In this document: positions 46,718-55,247 of the stretch, piece after piece
Layout of the letters: each line of letters begins with the position of its first letter
Numbering within the stretch: position 1 is the first letter of the stretch
NCBI RefSeq assembly: GCF_010500215.1
Contig: NZ_JAAGOY010000004.1
Span: 1,302,001 to 1,366,000, forward strand
Source: Aliiroseovarius sp. PrR006
Lineage (GTDB): Bacteria > Pseudomonadota > Alphaproteobacteria > Rhodobacterales > Rhodobacteraceae
Direction: 5' to 3'
DNA length: 64,000 nt
Position numbers and translations under genes: made by a program
Notes under the pieces: generated by a model
What the model was told of the DNA's origin: nothing
The model's database searches: none
What the model saw: the letters and a program-made list of their open reading frames with translations, nothing else

Positions 46718-48379
46718 ATGAGTGATAATTTCCGCCTGACACTGGCACAACTGAACCCAACCGTGGGCGCAATTGCGGGCAACTGCGACAAGGCGCGTGA
46801 TGCGTGGAATGTGGCGAAAGAGGCTGGCAGCGACATGTTGGCCCTGCCCGAGGCGTTCGTGACCGGCTATCAGACGCAGGATCTAGTGATGCGCCCGCAA
46901 TTCTTCCGCGACGCGATGGACGCGGTCGAGGCACTGGCGAAGGACTGCGCCGACGGCCCGGCGATCGGCATCGGCGCGCCGTATCACGATGGCAAGGACC
47001 TCTATAACGCCTATTACATCCTGAAGGGCGGCAAGATCGCCACGCGGATCCTGAAGCAACGTCTGCCCAACGAAACCGTTTTTGACGAGGAACGTCATTT
47101 CACCTCGGCCGACCCGCAAGGCCCGTATTCCATGGGCCCGATCCGCATCGGGACGCCCATCTGTGAAGACGCATGGCATGCCGAAGACGTCTGCGAAACG
47201 CTTGCCGAAAGCGGCGCCGAGTTTCTGCTGATCCCGAACGGCTCGCCCTACTACCGCAACAAATTCGACGTGCGCTTGAACCACATGGTGGGCCGCGTGG
47301 TCGAAACCGGTCTGCCGCTGGTCTATCTGAACATGGTCGGCGGGCAGGATGATCAAGTGTTCGACGGCGGCACCTTCGCGCTGAACCCCGGCGGCGAGAT
47401 GGCCCTAAAAATGAGCGCCTTTGACGAGGAGATTCAGCACATCGACCTGACCCGCACGGATGACGGCTGGCGCATCACGCCGGGCCTCATCGCCACGCAT
47501 GGCGATGAGTGGGAACAGGACTACCGCGCGATGGTCGAAAGCCTGCGCGACTACATGGGCAAGACCGGCTTCAAACAGGTGCTGCTGGGTCTGTCCGGCG
47601 GGATCGACAGTGCCATTGTCGCCACCATCGCAGCGGATGCCTTGGGGCCGGAAAACGTGCGTTGCGTGATGCTGCCGTCCGAATACACGTCGCAAGGATC
47701 GCTGGACGACGCCAAGGACATCGCGACCCGTCTTGGCTGCACCTATGACTTCGTGCCGATCAAGGAAGGCCGCGACGCGATCACCAACACGCTCGCACCG
47801 TTCTTTGAAGGCTTGGAACCCGACATCACCGAGGAAAACATCCAGTCCCGTCTGCGCGGCTTGCTGTTGATGGCGCTGTCCAACAAGACCGGCGCGATGC
47901 TTTTGACCACCGGCAACAAGTCCGAGGTCGCGGTGGGCTATGCCACGATCTATGGCGACATGTCGGGCGGCTATAACCCGATCAAGGACCTCTATAAGAC
48001 CCGCGTCTTCGAACAATGCCGCTGGCGCAACGCCAATCACCACGACTGGATGAAAGGCCCCGAGGGCGAGGTCATCCCGGTCTCGATCATCGACAAGCCC
48101 CCATCCGCCGAACTGCGCCCGGACCAGAAGGATGAAGACAGCCTGCCGCCCTATGACGTGCTGGACACGATCCTAGAAGGGATCATTGATGACGAGAAAT
48201 CGGTGGCCGAGCTGGTCGCGGAAGGATTCGACAAGGCGACCGTCAAGAAGGTCGAGCACCTGATTTACATCAGCGAATACAAACGCTTCCAGTCCGCGCC
48301 CGGCACCCGTCTGACCATGCGCAGTTTCTGGCTTGATCGCCGCTATCCGATCGTGAACCGCTGGCGGGACATGAGCTGA
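46718..48379 (+). CDS. nadE: Glutamine-dependent NAD+ synthetase
   Basis: A 553-residue two-domain enzyme making NAD+ from nicotinate adenine dinucleotide with glutamine as nitrogen donor. N-terminal nitrilase-type glutaminase (Glu in ALPEAFVTGYQ near residue 44, Lys in LKQRLPNETVFDE near 112, Cys in GTPICEDAWHAED near 148) and C-terminal ATP-pyrophosphatase synthetase with the P-loop LGLSGGIDSAIVATIA near 288. ATG 46718 has AAGGA 9 bases ahead. Divergent from the MORN gene. Confidence 0.97.
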   Translation: MSDNFRLTLAQLNPTVGAIAGNCDKARDAWNVAKEAGSDMLALPEAFVTGYQTQDLVMRPQFFRDAMDAVEALAKDCADGPAIGIGAPYHDGKDLYNAYYILKGGKIATRILKQRLPNETVFDEERHFTSADPQGPYSMGPIRIGTPICEDAWHAEDVCETLAESGAEFLLIPNGSPYYRNKFDVRLNHMVGRVVETGLPLVYLNMVGGQDDQVFDGGTFALNPGGEMALKMSAFDEEIQHIDLTRTDDGWRITPGLIATHGDEWEQDYRAMVESLRDYMGKTGFKQVLLGLSGGIDSAIVATIAADALGPENVRCVMLPSEYTSQGSLDDAKDIATRLGCTYDFVPIKEGRDAITNTLAPFFEGLEPDITEENIQSRLRGLLLMALSNKTGAMLLTTGNKSEVAVGYATIYGDMSGGYNPIKDLYKTRVFEQCRWRNANHHDWMKGPEGEVIPVSIIDKPPSAELRPDQKDEDSLPPYDVLDTILEGIIDDEKSVAELVAEGFDKATVKKVEHLIYISEYKRFQSAPGTRLTMRSFWLDRRYPIVNRWRDMS

Positions 48380-48420
48380 CAGGCTGGACGACTGCGCCCA
48401 GCCTGCCCTACTCTGCCCTC

Positions 48421-48849
48421 ATGGCCCAGAACAAAACCCAGCCAACCGACCTCTCACCCGGCGAATTCATCGCCGCCATTGAACCGACCTCAAGACGCGA
48501 AGACGCACTAGCGCTCGACCGTCTGTTTCGCGCGGTCACAGGGTTTCAGCCCGTGATGTGGGGGCCGTCGATCATTGGCTATGGGCAGTATCACTATGTC
48601 TATGACAGCGGACGGCAGGGTGATTTTCTGGCCACCGGATTTTCACCGCGCAAGGCACGCCATTCGATCTATATCATGCCGGGCTATGCGGACTTCGGGG
48701 ACATTCTGGCGCGTCTGGGCAAGCACAAGATGGGCAAGTCCTGCCTTTATGTGAACAAGTTGGCGGATATTGATCTGGAGGCGCTGGCCGAGCTGATCCG
48801 TGCGGGATTGGCAGACCTAAACCAGAAATGGCCGGTCCAGCCGACCTAA
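48421..48849 (+). CDS. DUF1801 (YdhG-like) protein
   Basis: A 142-residue soluble protein with the DUF1801 fold (EFIAAIEPTSRREDALALD; GFQPVMWGPSIIGYGQYHYVYDSGR in two parts; GFSPRKARHSIYIMPGY; LGKHKMGKSCLYVNKLADID). Function unknown in the family; members are small cytosolic proteins. A GC-rich hairpin (48380-48405, CAGGCTGG/CCAGCCTG) lies between it and nadE without a T-tract. It converges on the zincin gene with a 5-base gap. Confidence 0.88.
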   Translation: MAQNKTQPTDLSPGEFIAAIEPTSRREDALALDRLFRAVTGFQPVMWGPSIIGYGQYHYVYDSGRQGDFLATGFSPRKARHSIYIMPGYADFGDILARLGKHKMGKSCLYVNKLADIDLEALAELIRAGLADLNQKWPVQPT

Positions 48850-48854
48850 GCGCA

Positions 48855-49250
48855 CTATTCCCACCACTGATCAATCATGGCGATGTCTTCGTCTGACCAG
48901 CCGAAGTGATGCGCGAATTCGTGCACCACTATATGGTTCACCAGCTCAGCCAAGGTGACATCTGGGCGGATTGCCAACTCGTTCAAAATCGCGCGCCGAA
49001 ACAGCCAGATCGCATCCATCGCAAGCGGCTGATCGCTGACAGATTTCTCGGTCATTGGCACACCGACATACAGCCCCGTCAGCGTATAGGGATCCCCAAT
49101 ATCGTGATCAGCCAGAATGCTGGCATCCGGCATCTCGGCCACGTGGACCCCGACATCCAAGGCTGGCTCGGCAAACGGGTCAGGCAGATGGGCACGCGCT
49201 TCAAGCGCCATTTGCTCGATCTGCATCAAACTGGGTGCAGACGTTTCCAT
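48855..49250 (-). CDS. Small zincin-like metallopeptidase family protein
   Basis: A 131-residue protein of the minimal zincin (DUF1025-type) family. The zinc site is VVHEFAHHFGWSDEDI near the C-terminus (HExxH plus a downstream acidic residue), preceded by PDVTLAELVNHIV. Proteolytic activity is not established for this family. ATG 49250 is used, though it lacks a clear ribosome site; an in-frame TTG at 49268 is an alternative. Divergent from gltX across about 60 bases. Confidence 0.85.
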   Translation of the reverse strand: METSAPSLMQIEQMALEARAHLPDPFAEPALDVGVHVAEMPDASILADHDIGDPYTLTGLYVGVPMTEKSVSDQPLAMDAIWLFRRAILNELAIRPDVTLAELVNHIVVHEFAHHFGWSDEDIAMIDQWWE

Positions 49251-49311
49251 AGGGAATATTATGGACAAATCCGGGCCAATATGAAAGAGGGACCGCCAAG
49301 GAGATCAACCC

Positions 49312-50637
49312 ATGACCACCACCCGTTTCGCCCCCTCGCCCACCGGCTACATCCATGTGGGCAACCTGCGCACCGCGCTGTTCAACTATCTGATCGCCGC
49401 CAAATCGGGTGGCCAGTTCATCCTGCGTTTGGATGACACGGACCCGGAACGCTCGAAACAGGAATATGCCGACGCGATCATGGAAGATCTGGAATGGCTG
49501 GGCCTGACCTGGGACCGCGTTGAAAAACAGTCGGACCGTCTGGACCGCTACGAGGCCGCCGCGCAGGAGCTGCGCGACATGGGCCGTTTCTATGAGTGTT
49601 TCGAGACCCCGACCGAGCTGGACCTGAAGCGTAAGAAGCAACTGAACATGGGCAAGCCGCCGGTCTATGACCGCTCGGCGCTGGCCCTGTCGGAGGACGA
49701 GAAAGCCGCCCTGCGCGCCGAGCGTGGTCAGGGCCATTGGCGTTTCAAGCTGGATCACGCGCGGATCAACTGGACCGACGGCATTCTGGGCGACATCTCG
49801 ATCGACGCGGCATCCGTGTCGGACCCGGTGTTGATCCGTGGTGACGGGCAGTTCCTGTATACGCTTGCCTCGGTTTGTGACGACATCGACTTCGGCATCA
49901 CCGACGTGGTGCGCGGTTCGGATCACGTGACCAACACCGGCACGCAGATTCAGATCATCGAAGCCCTCGGCGGCGCGGTGCCCAGCTTTGCCCACCACTC
50001 GCTTCTGACCGGCCCGCAGGGCGAGGCGCTATCCAAGCGTCTTGGCACGCTGGCCATCCGCGACCTGCGCGAGCAAGGCGTGCAGCCGATGGCGCTACTC
50101 AGCCTTCTGGCGCGTCTGGGATCATCGCAACCGGTCGAGCTGCGCAGCTCGCTGGATGAGATCATCGAAGGCTTCGATCTGTCGACCTTCGGCGCAGCAC
50201 CGACCAAGTTCGACGTGCAGGACTTGTTCCCGCTGACCGCCCGCCATCTGGCTTCGCTGCCCGTAGATGCGGTGGCTGACAAGCTGGACGCCATCGGCGT
50301 GCCCGCTGATATGACCGAGGCCTTCTGGTCCGTCGCCCGCGAAAACATCACCACGCTGGGTGATCTGGAAGGCTGGTGGATCCTGTGCCGCGACGGCGCC
50401 GAGCCGCTGATCGATGACGAGGACCGCGACTTCATCGCCGAAGCCATGACCCTTCTGCCCGATGCGCCCTACGACGCCGACAGCTGGTCGAACTGGACGT
50501 CTGCCGTAAAAGAGGCCACCGGTCGCAAAGGCAAAACCCTGTTCATGCCGCTGCGCAAAGCCGTCACCGGCATGGAGCGCGGCCCGGACATGTCGTCGCT
50601 GATGCCGCTGTTGCAGGTTGTGCGGGCGAAGGGGTAA
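49312..50637 (+). CDS. gltX: Glutamyl-tRNA synthetase
   Basis: A 441-residue class I aminoacyl-tRNA synthetase charging tRNA-Glu (and, in bacteria with GatCAB, tRNA-Gln). HIGH-type motif APSPTGYIHVGNLRTALFNY at residue 7 and the KLSKR-type loop GEALSKRLGTLAIRD near 236; the C-terminal anticodon-binding domain follows. AAGGAG stands 9 bases before the ATG. It is the shorter GluRS form; many alphaproteobacteria carry two gltX genes, and only one is in this window. A terminator follows. Confidence 0.96.
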   Translation: MTTTRFAPSPTGYIHVGNLRTALFNYLIAAKSGGQFILRLDDTDPERSKQEYADAIMEDLEWLGLTWDRVEKQSDRLDRYEAAAQELRDMGRFYECFETPTELDLKRKKQLNMGKPPVYDRSALALSEDEKAALRAERGQGHWRFKLDHARINWTDGILGDISIDAASVSDPVLIRGDGQFLYTLASVCDDIDFGITDVVRGSDHVTNTGTQIQIIEALGGAVPSFAHHSLLTGPQGEALSKRLGTLAIRDLREQGVQPMALLSLLARLGSSQPVELRSSLDEIIEGFDLSTFGAAPTKFDVQDLFPLTARHLASLPVDAVADKLDAIGVPADMTEAFWSVARENITTLGDLEGWWILCRDGAEPLIDDEDRDFIAEAMTLLPDAPYDADSWSNWTSAVKEATGRKGKTLFMPLRKAVTGMERGPDMSSLMPLLQVVRAKG

Positions 50638-50659
50638 GCCCCCAGCAGCATTGAATTTG

Positions 50660-50690
50660 AAAAGGCCGTGCAGTTTTGCGCGGCCTTTTC
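50660..50690 (+). terminator. gltX intrinsic terminator
   Basis: AAAAGGCCG / CGGCCTTTT stem with a 12-base interior loop region and T-rich 3' side, 23 bases after the gltX stop. Confidence 0.88.
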
Positions 50691-50792
50691 ATTTCATCCG
50701 CATCCCCGCACAGACCCTGTGCGCCCGACCCACTGGCGCTGTGTGCCGTTCTGCGTCATGCTGAGCGATAGCGAACAGGTAAGGTGACGATT

Positions 50793-52193
50793 ATGGCCGA
50801 GGCGCAGGCGAAGTTTCTAGAAGGCAATCTGCTTCGGCACATCACGGTGATGTCGCTGACATCCTCAATCGGTTTGATGGCCATTTTCCTTGTCGATCTG
50901 GTCGACATGATTTTCATCTCGATGCTGGGCCGGGACGAACTGGCCGCGGCGGTCGGCTATGCGGGTGCGCTGTTGTTTTTCACCTCGTCTTTCGGGATCG
51001 GCATGTCCATCGCAGCCGGGGCGCTGGTCGCACGGGCTTTGGGGGAAGGCGAGCCGCATACCGCGCGCCGCCGAGCAGCCACAGCGCTGTTCTATGGCAT
51101 GATCATCGGGGCCGTTTTCGCAGCCGTTGTCTGGTATTACACCCCCACTCTGGTCGCCCTTCTGGGTGCGTCGGGGGACACGCTAGCGCTTGCCACATCT
51201 TATCTACGGATCATCCTGCCCAGTCTGCCCATCCTGATCGCAGGCATGGTCGGCGGCGCGATCCTGCGCGCACACGGAGACGCCCGCCGGGCCATGATGG
51301 CAACCATCGGCGCTGGCGTGGTGAATGCGATCCTCGACCCGATCTTGATCTTCGGCTTGGGTCTGGACCTGACCGGCGCGGCGCTGGCATCTGTCGCGGC
51401 CCGCCTAACTGTGGCCGTCATGTCGATCTATCCGATCTTCAAGTACTATGGCGGCTTGGATCGCCCAACGCGGGCCGAGTTCCGCGTGGACTTCCCCGCC
51501 ATCGCCACCATCGCCCTGCCCGCCATCCTGACCCAGTTCGCCACCCCCGTAGGGCAGGCCTATGTCACACGTTCCATGGCAGAATTTGGCGAGGACGCCG
51601 TCGCGGGCATGGCCATCATCGGTCGCCTGACGCCGGTCGCCTTCGGGACCATCTTTGCGCTGTCCGGGGCCATCGGACCTATCGTGGGGCAAAACTTCGG
51701 GGCAGGTAAAATGGATCGTGTGCGCGGATCGATCCGCGACGGACTGTTGTTCGTACTGGTCGTAGTGCTGGTCGTCACCGGCATCCTGTATCTGGCACGC
51801 GGCGCGATCGCGGATCTGTTCAGCGCCGAGGGTCTGAGCCGCGAGTTGGTCTTCCTCTTTTGCGGTCCACTGGCGCTCGCGTGGTATTTCAACGGCGTGA
51901 TCTTTGTGACCAATGCCAGTTTCAACAATCTGGGCCACCCGTTCTATTCCACATGGGTGAACTGGGGCCGCCAGACGCTGGGCACCATCCCATTGGTCAT
52001 TATCGGAGCCGCCTATTGGGGCGCCCCCGGCGTGCTGATCGGACAAGCGATTGGCGGTGTGGTGTTTGCAGGTATCGCGATGTTCTTGTCCGCACGCGTG
52101 CTGAACAAAGCCGAAGCCGGGCTATGCCCCGGTGCCGCGCATCCTTACCAGCGACAGACCCGTCTCATCTCGCTCTTTCACAACCGCCGATAA
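50793..52193 (+). CDS. MATE-family efflux transporter
   Basis: A 466-residue multidrug/toxin extrusion-type exporter with twelve hydrophobic segments in two homologous halves (SLTSSIGLMAIFLVDLVDMIF; second half around ATIALPAILTQFATPVGQAYV). Such pumps use Na+ or H+ gradients. ATG 50793 is preferred because AAGG lies 8 bases ahead; a GTG at 50784 is in frame. Its last 72 bases overlap the end of the convergent cyclotransferase gene, and its tail after residue 445 is polar and arginine-rich. Confidence 0.92.
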   Translation: MAEAQAKFLEGNLLRHITVMSLTSSIGLMAIFLVDLVDMIFISMLGRDELAAAVGYAGALLFFTSSFGIGMSIAAGALVARALGEGEPHTARRRAATALFYGMIIGAVFAAVVWYYTPTLVALLGASGDTLALATSYLRIILPSLPILIAGMVGGAILRAHGDARRAMMATIGAGVVNAILDPILIFGLGLDLTGAALASVAARLTVAVMSIYPIFKYYGGLDRPTRAEFRVDFPAIATIALPAILTQFATPVGQAYVTRSMAEFGEDAVAGMAIIGRLTPVAFGTIFALSGAIGPIVGQNFGAGKMDRVRGSIRDGLLFVLVVVLVVTGILYLARGAIADLFSAEGLSRELVFLFCGPLALAWYFNGVIFVTNASFNNLGHPFYSTWVNWGRQTLGTIPLVIIGAAYWGAPGVLIGQAIGGVVFAGIAMFLSARVLNKAEAGLCPGAAHPYQRQTRLISLFHNRR

Positions 52194-52742
52194 GCGGGAC
52201 AGGCCTTCGTCGACCAGTGCGGTCTCTTCTGCGCTCAGCACCTGTGCGCGGGGATATTTGGGATCCGCGCGGTCGTTCAGAATGGGCGCATTCCAGCCCT
52301 CGGTCGTCTCGAAGAAATGGGTGACACCGTCCAGCCCAAACTCGCGGAAATAGCCCTGCACAACCACATCCAGATAGCTAAGCAGAACCGGATTGTCGTC
52401 CGTCGGCGCGTGGTGCTCGCCGGGCGCGATCGCATAGATCGCCACGTCCAGATCACCACCATCATGGCGGATTTCTGAACCCAACTGCACCCGCGCATAG
52501 GCGCGCTCGCGTTCATCCAACGCCGCCCAATCCGCGCCGGGAACCGAGGCGATTAGCCCCTCGATATAATCGGAACTATCCGGCACCGCTGTCAGGTAAC
52601 ACAGCGCCCGATGCGGAGACCGCCGCCACGCCCGATGCCAGCCCGACACACGTGCCGCACGCGGGTTGTCATAGCTGTGGGTCTGGCGGTTCACCAAGGA
52701 ACCGTAGCCAAAGAAATGCGGATCATTCACTGGGGTCGTCAT
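52122..52742 (-). CDS. Gamma-glutamylcyclotransferase-like protein
   Basis: A 206-residue protein of the GGCT/ChaC-like superfamily, defined by the N-terminal FFGYGSLVNRQTH loop and the acidic catalytic region (YIEGLIASVPGADWAALDERE). Family members form 5-oxoproline from gamma-glutamyl peptides or remove gamma-glutamyl adducts. The frame is open far upstream to 53606, but ATG 52742 starts the domain, and the extension would run antisense through gcvH. Tail-to-tail overlap with the MATE gene is 72 bases; divergent from gcvH. Confidence 0.85.
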   Translation of the reverse strand: MTTPVNDPHFFGYGSLVNRQTHSYDNPRAARVSGWHRAWRRSPHRALCYLTAVPDSSDYIEGLIASVPGADWAALDERERAYARVQLGSEIRHDGGDLDVAIYAIAPGEHHAPTDDNPVLLSYLDVVVQGYFREFGLDGVTHFFETTEGWNAPILNDRADPKYPRAQVLSAEETALVDEGLSRLSAVVKERDETGLSLVRMRGTGA

Positions 52743-52838
52743 GGGGCGCAGCCTGCACCGGCATGCGGCGGGATACAAGCTCTTGCCGCCACGCGCGGGC
52801 GGCGATACGGTCAGGGAAATACCAGCAGGAGACACCGA

Positions 52839-53198
52839 ATGTATTACACCGAAGAACACGAATGGCTGCGCGAAGAGGATGGCGTTTACGTGGTCGGCAT
52901 CACCACCCACGCAGCCGAGCAGCTGGGCGACGTGGTTTTTCTGGAACTGCCCGAAGCCGGCGACACGGTCTCGAAAGATGATGAAATCGTCGTGATCGAA
53001 AGCGTCAAAGCTGCATCCGATATTCTTAGCCCGCTGGATGGCGAGATCACGGAAGTGAACGAAACCATGGTAGACGAGCCGGGCAAGGTCAACGACGACC
53101 CCGAAGGCGACGCGTGGCTGTTCAAGATCAAAGCGTCCGACACCAGCCCGCTGGACGACTATATGGACGAAGCGGCGTATAAAGACTTCATCGCCTGA
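52839..53198 (+). CDS. gcvH: Glycine cleavage system H protein
   Basis: A 119-residue lipoyl carrier shuttling the aminomethyl group between GcvP, GcvT and dihydrolipoamide dehydrogenase. The lipoylated lysine is in VVIESVKAASDILSP near residue 56; YYTEEHEWLREEDGVYVVGIT is the usual start (given in shorter pieces: YYTEEHEWL). AGGAG lies 7 bases before the ATG. No gcvT or gcvP is beside it, unlike the common gcvTHP order, and no glycine riboswitch was recognised in the 96-base upstream gap. Confidence 0.96.
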   Translation: MYYTEEHEWLREEDGVYVVGITTHAAEQLGDVVFLELPEAGDTVSKDDEIVVIESVKAASDILSPLDGEITEVNETMVDEPGKVNDDPEGDAWLFKIKASDTSPLDDYMDEAAYKDFIA

Positions 53199-53217
53199 TC
53201 GCTTCGCATTGAAAAAG

Positions 53218-53253
53218 AAGGGGCGCGGACCATTCCGGTGCGCGCCCTTTTTT
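53218..53253. terminator. Bidirectional terminator between gcvH and ocd
   Basis: GGGCGCG / CGCGCCC stem extended by ACC/GGT in the loop, T6 on the plus side and a T-rich tract on the minus side; it separates two convergent genes. Confidence 0.88.
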
Positions 53254-53256
53254 ATG

Positions 53257-54306
53257 TCAGTCCTTCGACCGTTCCAGCATCCCGAACAGATCGCGCGGAT
53301 CATCCGGGTCTGCCAGCATATCCAGCCGGGTGAAATAGGCCGTGCCCTCGATCGCTTTCGAGATATAGCGCAGCGCCGAGAAGTCCTCGATCGCGAAGCC
53401 CACGCTGTCAAACAGTGTGATCTGCTTGTCTGATGTCCGCCCCTTGGCCTGACCGGTGATGACCTGCCACATCTCGGTGATTGGGTGGTCTTGGTCGAGC
53501 TGCTGGATCTCGCCCTCGACCCAAGTCTGTTCCGGGTATTCCACGAAAATGTCCGAGCGCAGCAAGATGTCCTTGTGCAGTTCAGTTTTGCCCGGGCAGT
53601 CGCCACCGATGGCGTTGATATGCACGCCCTCGCCGATCATGTTGTCGGTCAGGATCGTCGCATATTGCTTGTCGGCTGTGCAGGTCGTGACGATCTGCGC
53701 ACCTTCCATGCTTTCCTCACCGGTCTTGCAGGACACGACATTCAGCCCATGCCCCGTCAGGTTCCGCGCAGCTTTCGCCGTCGCCGCCGGATCGATGTCG
53801 TAAAGCCGCACAGTGTCGATGCCGCAGATCGCCTTGAAGGCCAGACACTGGAATTCCGACTGCGCGCCATTGCCAATCATCGCCATCGTGGTCGAGCCTT
53901 TGGGCGCCAGATGCTTGGCGACCATCGCACTGGTTGCAGCGGTCCGCAGGGCGGTCAGCACGGTCATCTCGGTCAGAAGCTTCGGATAGCCGGTGTCCAC
54001 ATCCGCCAGAAGGCCAAAGGCGGTGACGGTCTGCAGCCCCTCCTTCGTGTTCTTCGGGTGTCCGTTCACATATTTGAACCCATACATCTCGCCGTCCGAG
54101 GTCGGCATCAGCTCGATCACACCCACATCCGAGTGGCTGGCCACGCGGGGCGTCTTGTCAAACAGCTCCCACCGTTTGAAATCGGCTTCAATCTCGTCGG
54201 CCAGCTCGCGCAGGACGGTCTCGATCCCGATGTGATGAACCAAGCCCATCATATGCTCAACCGAGACGAAGGGGACGTAGGCAAGTTCGGAAGGAAGAGG
54301 CGGCAT
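53257..54306 (-). CDS. ocd: Ornithine cyclodeaminase
   Basis: A 349-residue NAD-dependent enzyme of the OCD/mu-crystallin family converting ornithine to proline and ammonia. Rossmann-like TTMAMIGNGAQSEFQCLAF near residue 136, substrate region KYVNGHPKNTKEGLQTV near 75 and NAIGGDCPGKTELHKDIL near 230, consistent with true OCDs. Last gene of ctlX-rocF-ocd, 11 bases after the arginase gene. Together the three lead arginine or citrulline through ornithine to proline. Confidence 0.94.
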   Translation of the reverse strand: MPPLPSELAYVPFVSVEHMMGLVHHIGIETVLRELADEIEADFKRWELFDKTPRVASHSDVGVIELMPTSDGEMYGFKYVNGHPKNTKEGLQTVTAFGLLADVDTGYPKLLTEMTVLTALRTAATSAMVAKHLAPKGSTTMAMIGNGAQSEFQCLAFKAICGIDTVRLYDIDPAATAKAARNLTGHGLNVVSCKTGEESMEGAQIVTTCTADKQYATILTDNMIGEGVHINAIGGDCPGKTELHKDILLRSDIFVEYPEQTWVEGEIQQLDQDHPITEMWQVITGQAKGRTSDKQITLFDSVGFAIEDFSALRYISKAIEGTAYFTRLDMLADPDDPRDLFGMLERSKD

Positions 54307-54317
54307 GGGGGCGCTCC

Positions 54318-55247
54318 TTAATAGCTGGTGGTGAAACGGTCGAGCACACGGCGGCCAAACAGGCTTGCCGTCAGGTCGACCATCAGACGGGCGGTACGGC
54401 CACGTTCGTCAAGGAAAGGGTTCAGCTCGACCAGATCGAGCGAGGTAACAAGGCCGCTGTCATGCAGCATCTCCATGATCAAATGCGCCTCACGGAAGGT
54501 GGCGCCGCCGGGGACGGTGGTGCCAACGGCAGGGGCAATGCCGGGCTCGATAAAGTCCACGTCGAGGCTGACGTGAAGTAGCCCGTTCGCCTGTGCGACT
54601 TCGTCCAAAAACGGGCGCAGGATCCGCGCCACGCCATGTTCGTCAATCGCGCGCATATCATGGGCCTGTACGCCCGAGCTTTGCAGAAGGTCACGCTCCT
54701 CGCGGTCGACCGAGCGCAGCCCCATCATGCACAACTTTGTCGGGTCCAGTTTCGCGGGCAACGGTTTACCCAGCAGATCCGGGAACCCGTCCAGCCCGCA
54801 GGCAAACGCCATCGGCATCCCGTGGATATTCCCACTGGGCGAGCTTGCAGGCGTGTTGAAATCAGAATGCGCATCCAGCCACAACACGTATTGCGGGCGC
54901 CCCATGTCGGCCGCCGCAGCCACGTGGCCCGTTACGGTTCCGAGTGCTAGCGCGTGGTCGCCGCCCATGTAGATCGGCAGCGCATCCTCTTGCGCCTGTT
55001 CGAACGCATGGGTGTGCAGGCTACGCGTCCAACCGGCCACTTCAGGCAGGAATTTCAGGTGGGTGTGTTCGGTCTCGACCGCGTCGACGTCTTCGCGCTG
55101 CGCGTCGCCCAGATCGGTCACGTCATGACCCAGCGCCGCCAGTTCTTCAGCCAGACCTGCGGTGCGATAGGCTGCAGGGCCCATGATGCAACCGCGACGG
55201 CCTGCGCCTTCCTCCATCGGAACGCCCAGAAGGTGGATATTGGTCAT
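54318..55247 (-). CDS. rocF: Arginase
   Basis: A 309-residue Mn2+ ureohydrolase splitting arginine to ornithine and urea. Metal ligands: MGGDHALALGTV near residue 94, WLDAHSDFNTPASS near 123 and SLDVDFIEPGIAPAVGT near 226; a Glu in DLVELNPFLDERG near 270 completes the active site. The start is coupled to ctlX by ATGA (55244-55247). Middle gene of the catabolic operon. Confidence 0.95.
   Translation of the reverse strand: MTNIHLLGVPMEEGAGRRGCIMGPAAYRTAGLAEELAALGHDVTDLGDAQREDVDAVETEHTHLKFLPEVAGWTRSLHTHAFEQAQEDALPIYMGGDHALALGTVTGHVAAAADMGRPQYVLWLDAHSDFNTPASSPSGNIHGMPMAFACGLDGFPDLLGKPLPAKLDPTKLCMMGLRSVDREERDLLQSSGVQAHDMRAIDEHGVARILRPFLDEVAQANGLLHVSLDVDFIEPGIAPAVGTTVPGGATFREAHLIMEMLHDSGLVTSLDLVELNPFLDERGRTARLMVDLTASLFGRRVLDRFTTSY

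Noticed and set aside
52743-52838. Glycine riboswitch upstream of gcvH
   Set aside because: The gap is only 96 bases and no glycine-aptamer core could be found.
52743-53606. N-terminal extension of the cyclotransferase frame
   Set aside because: It would run antisense through all of gcvH and shows no family; the domain and a good ATG begin at 52742.
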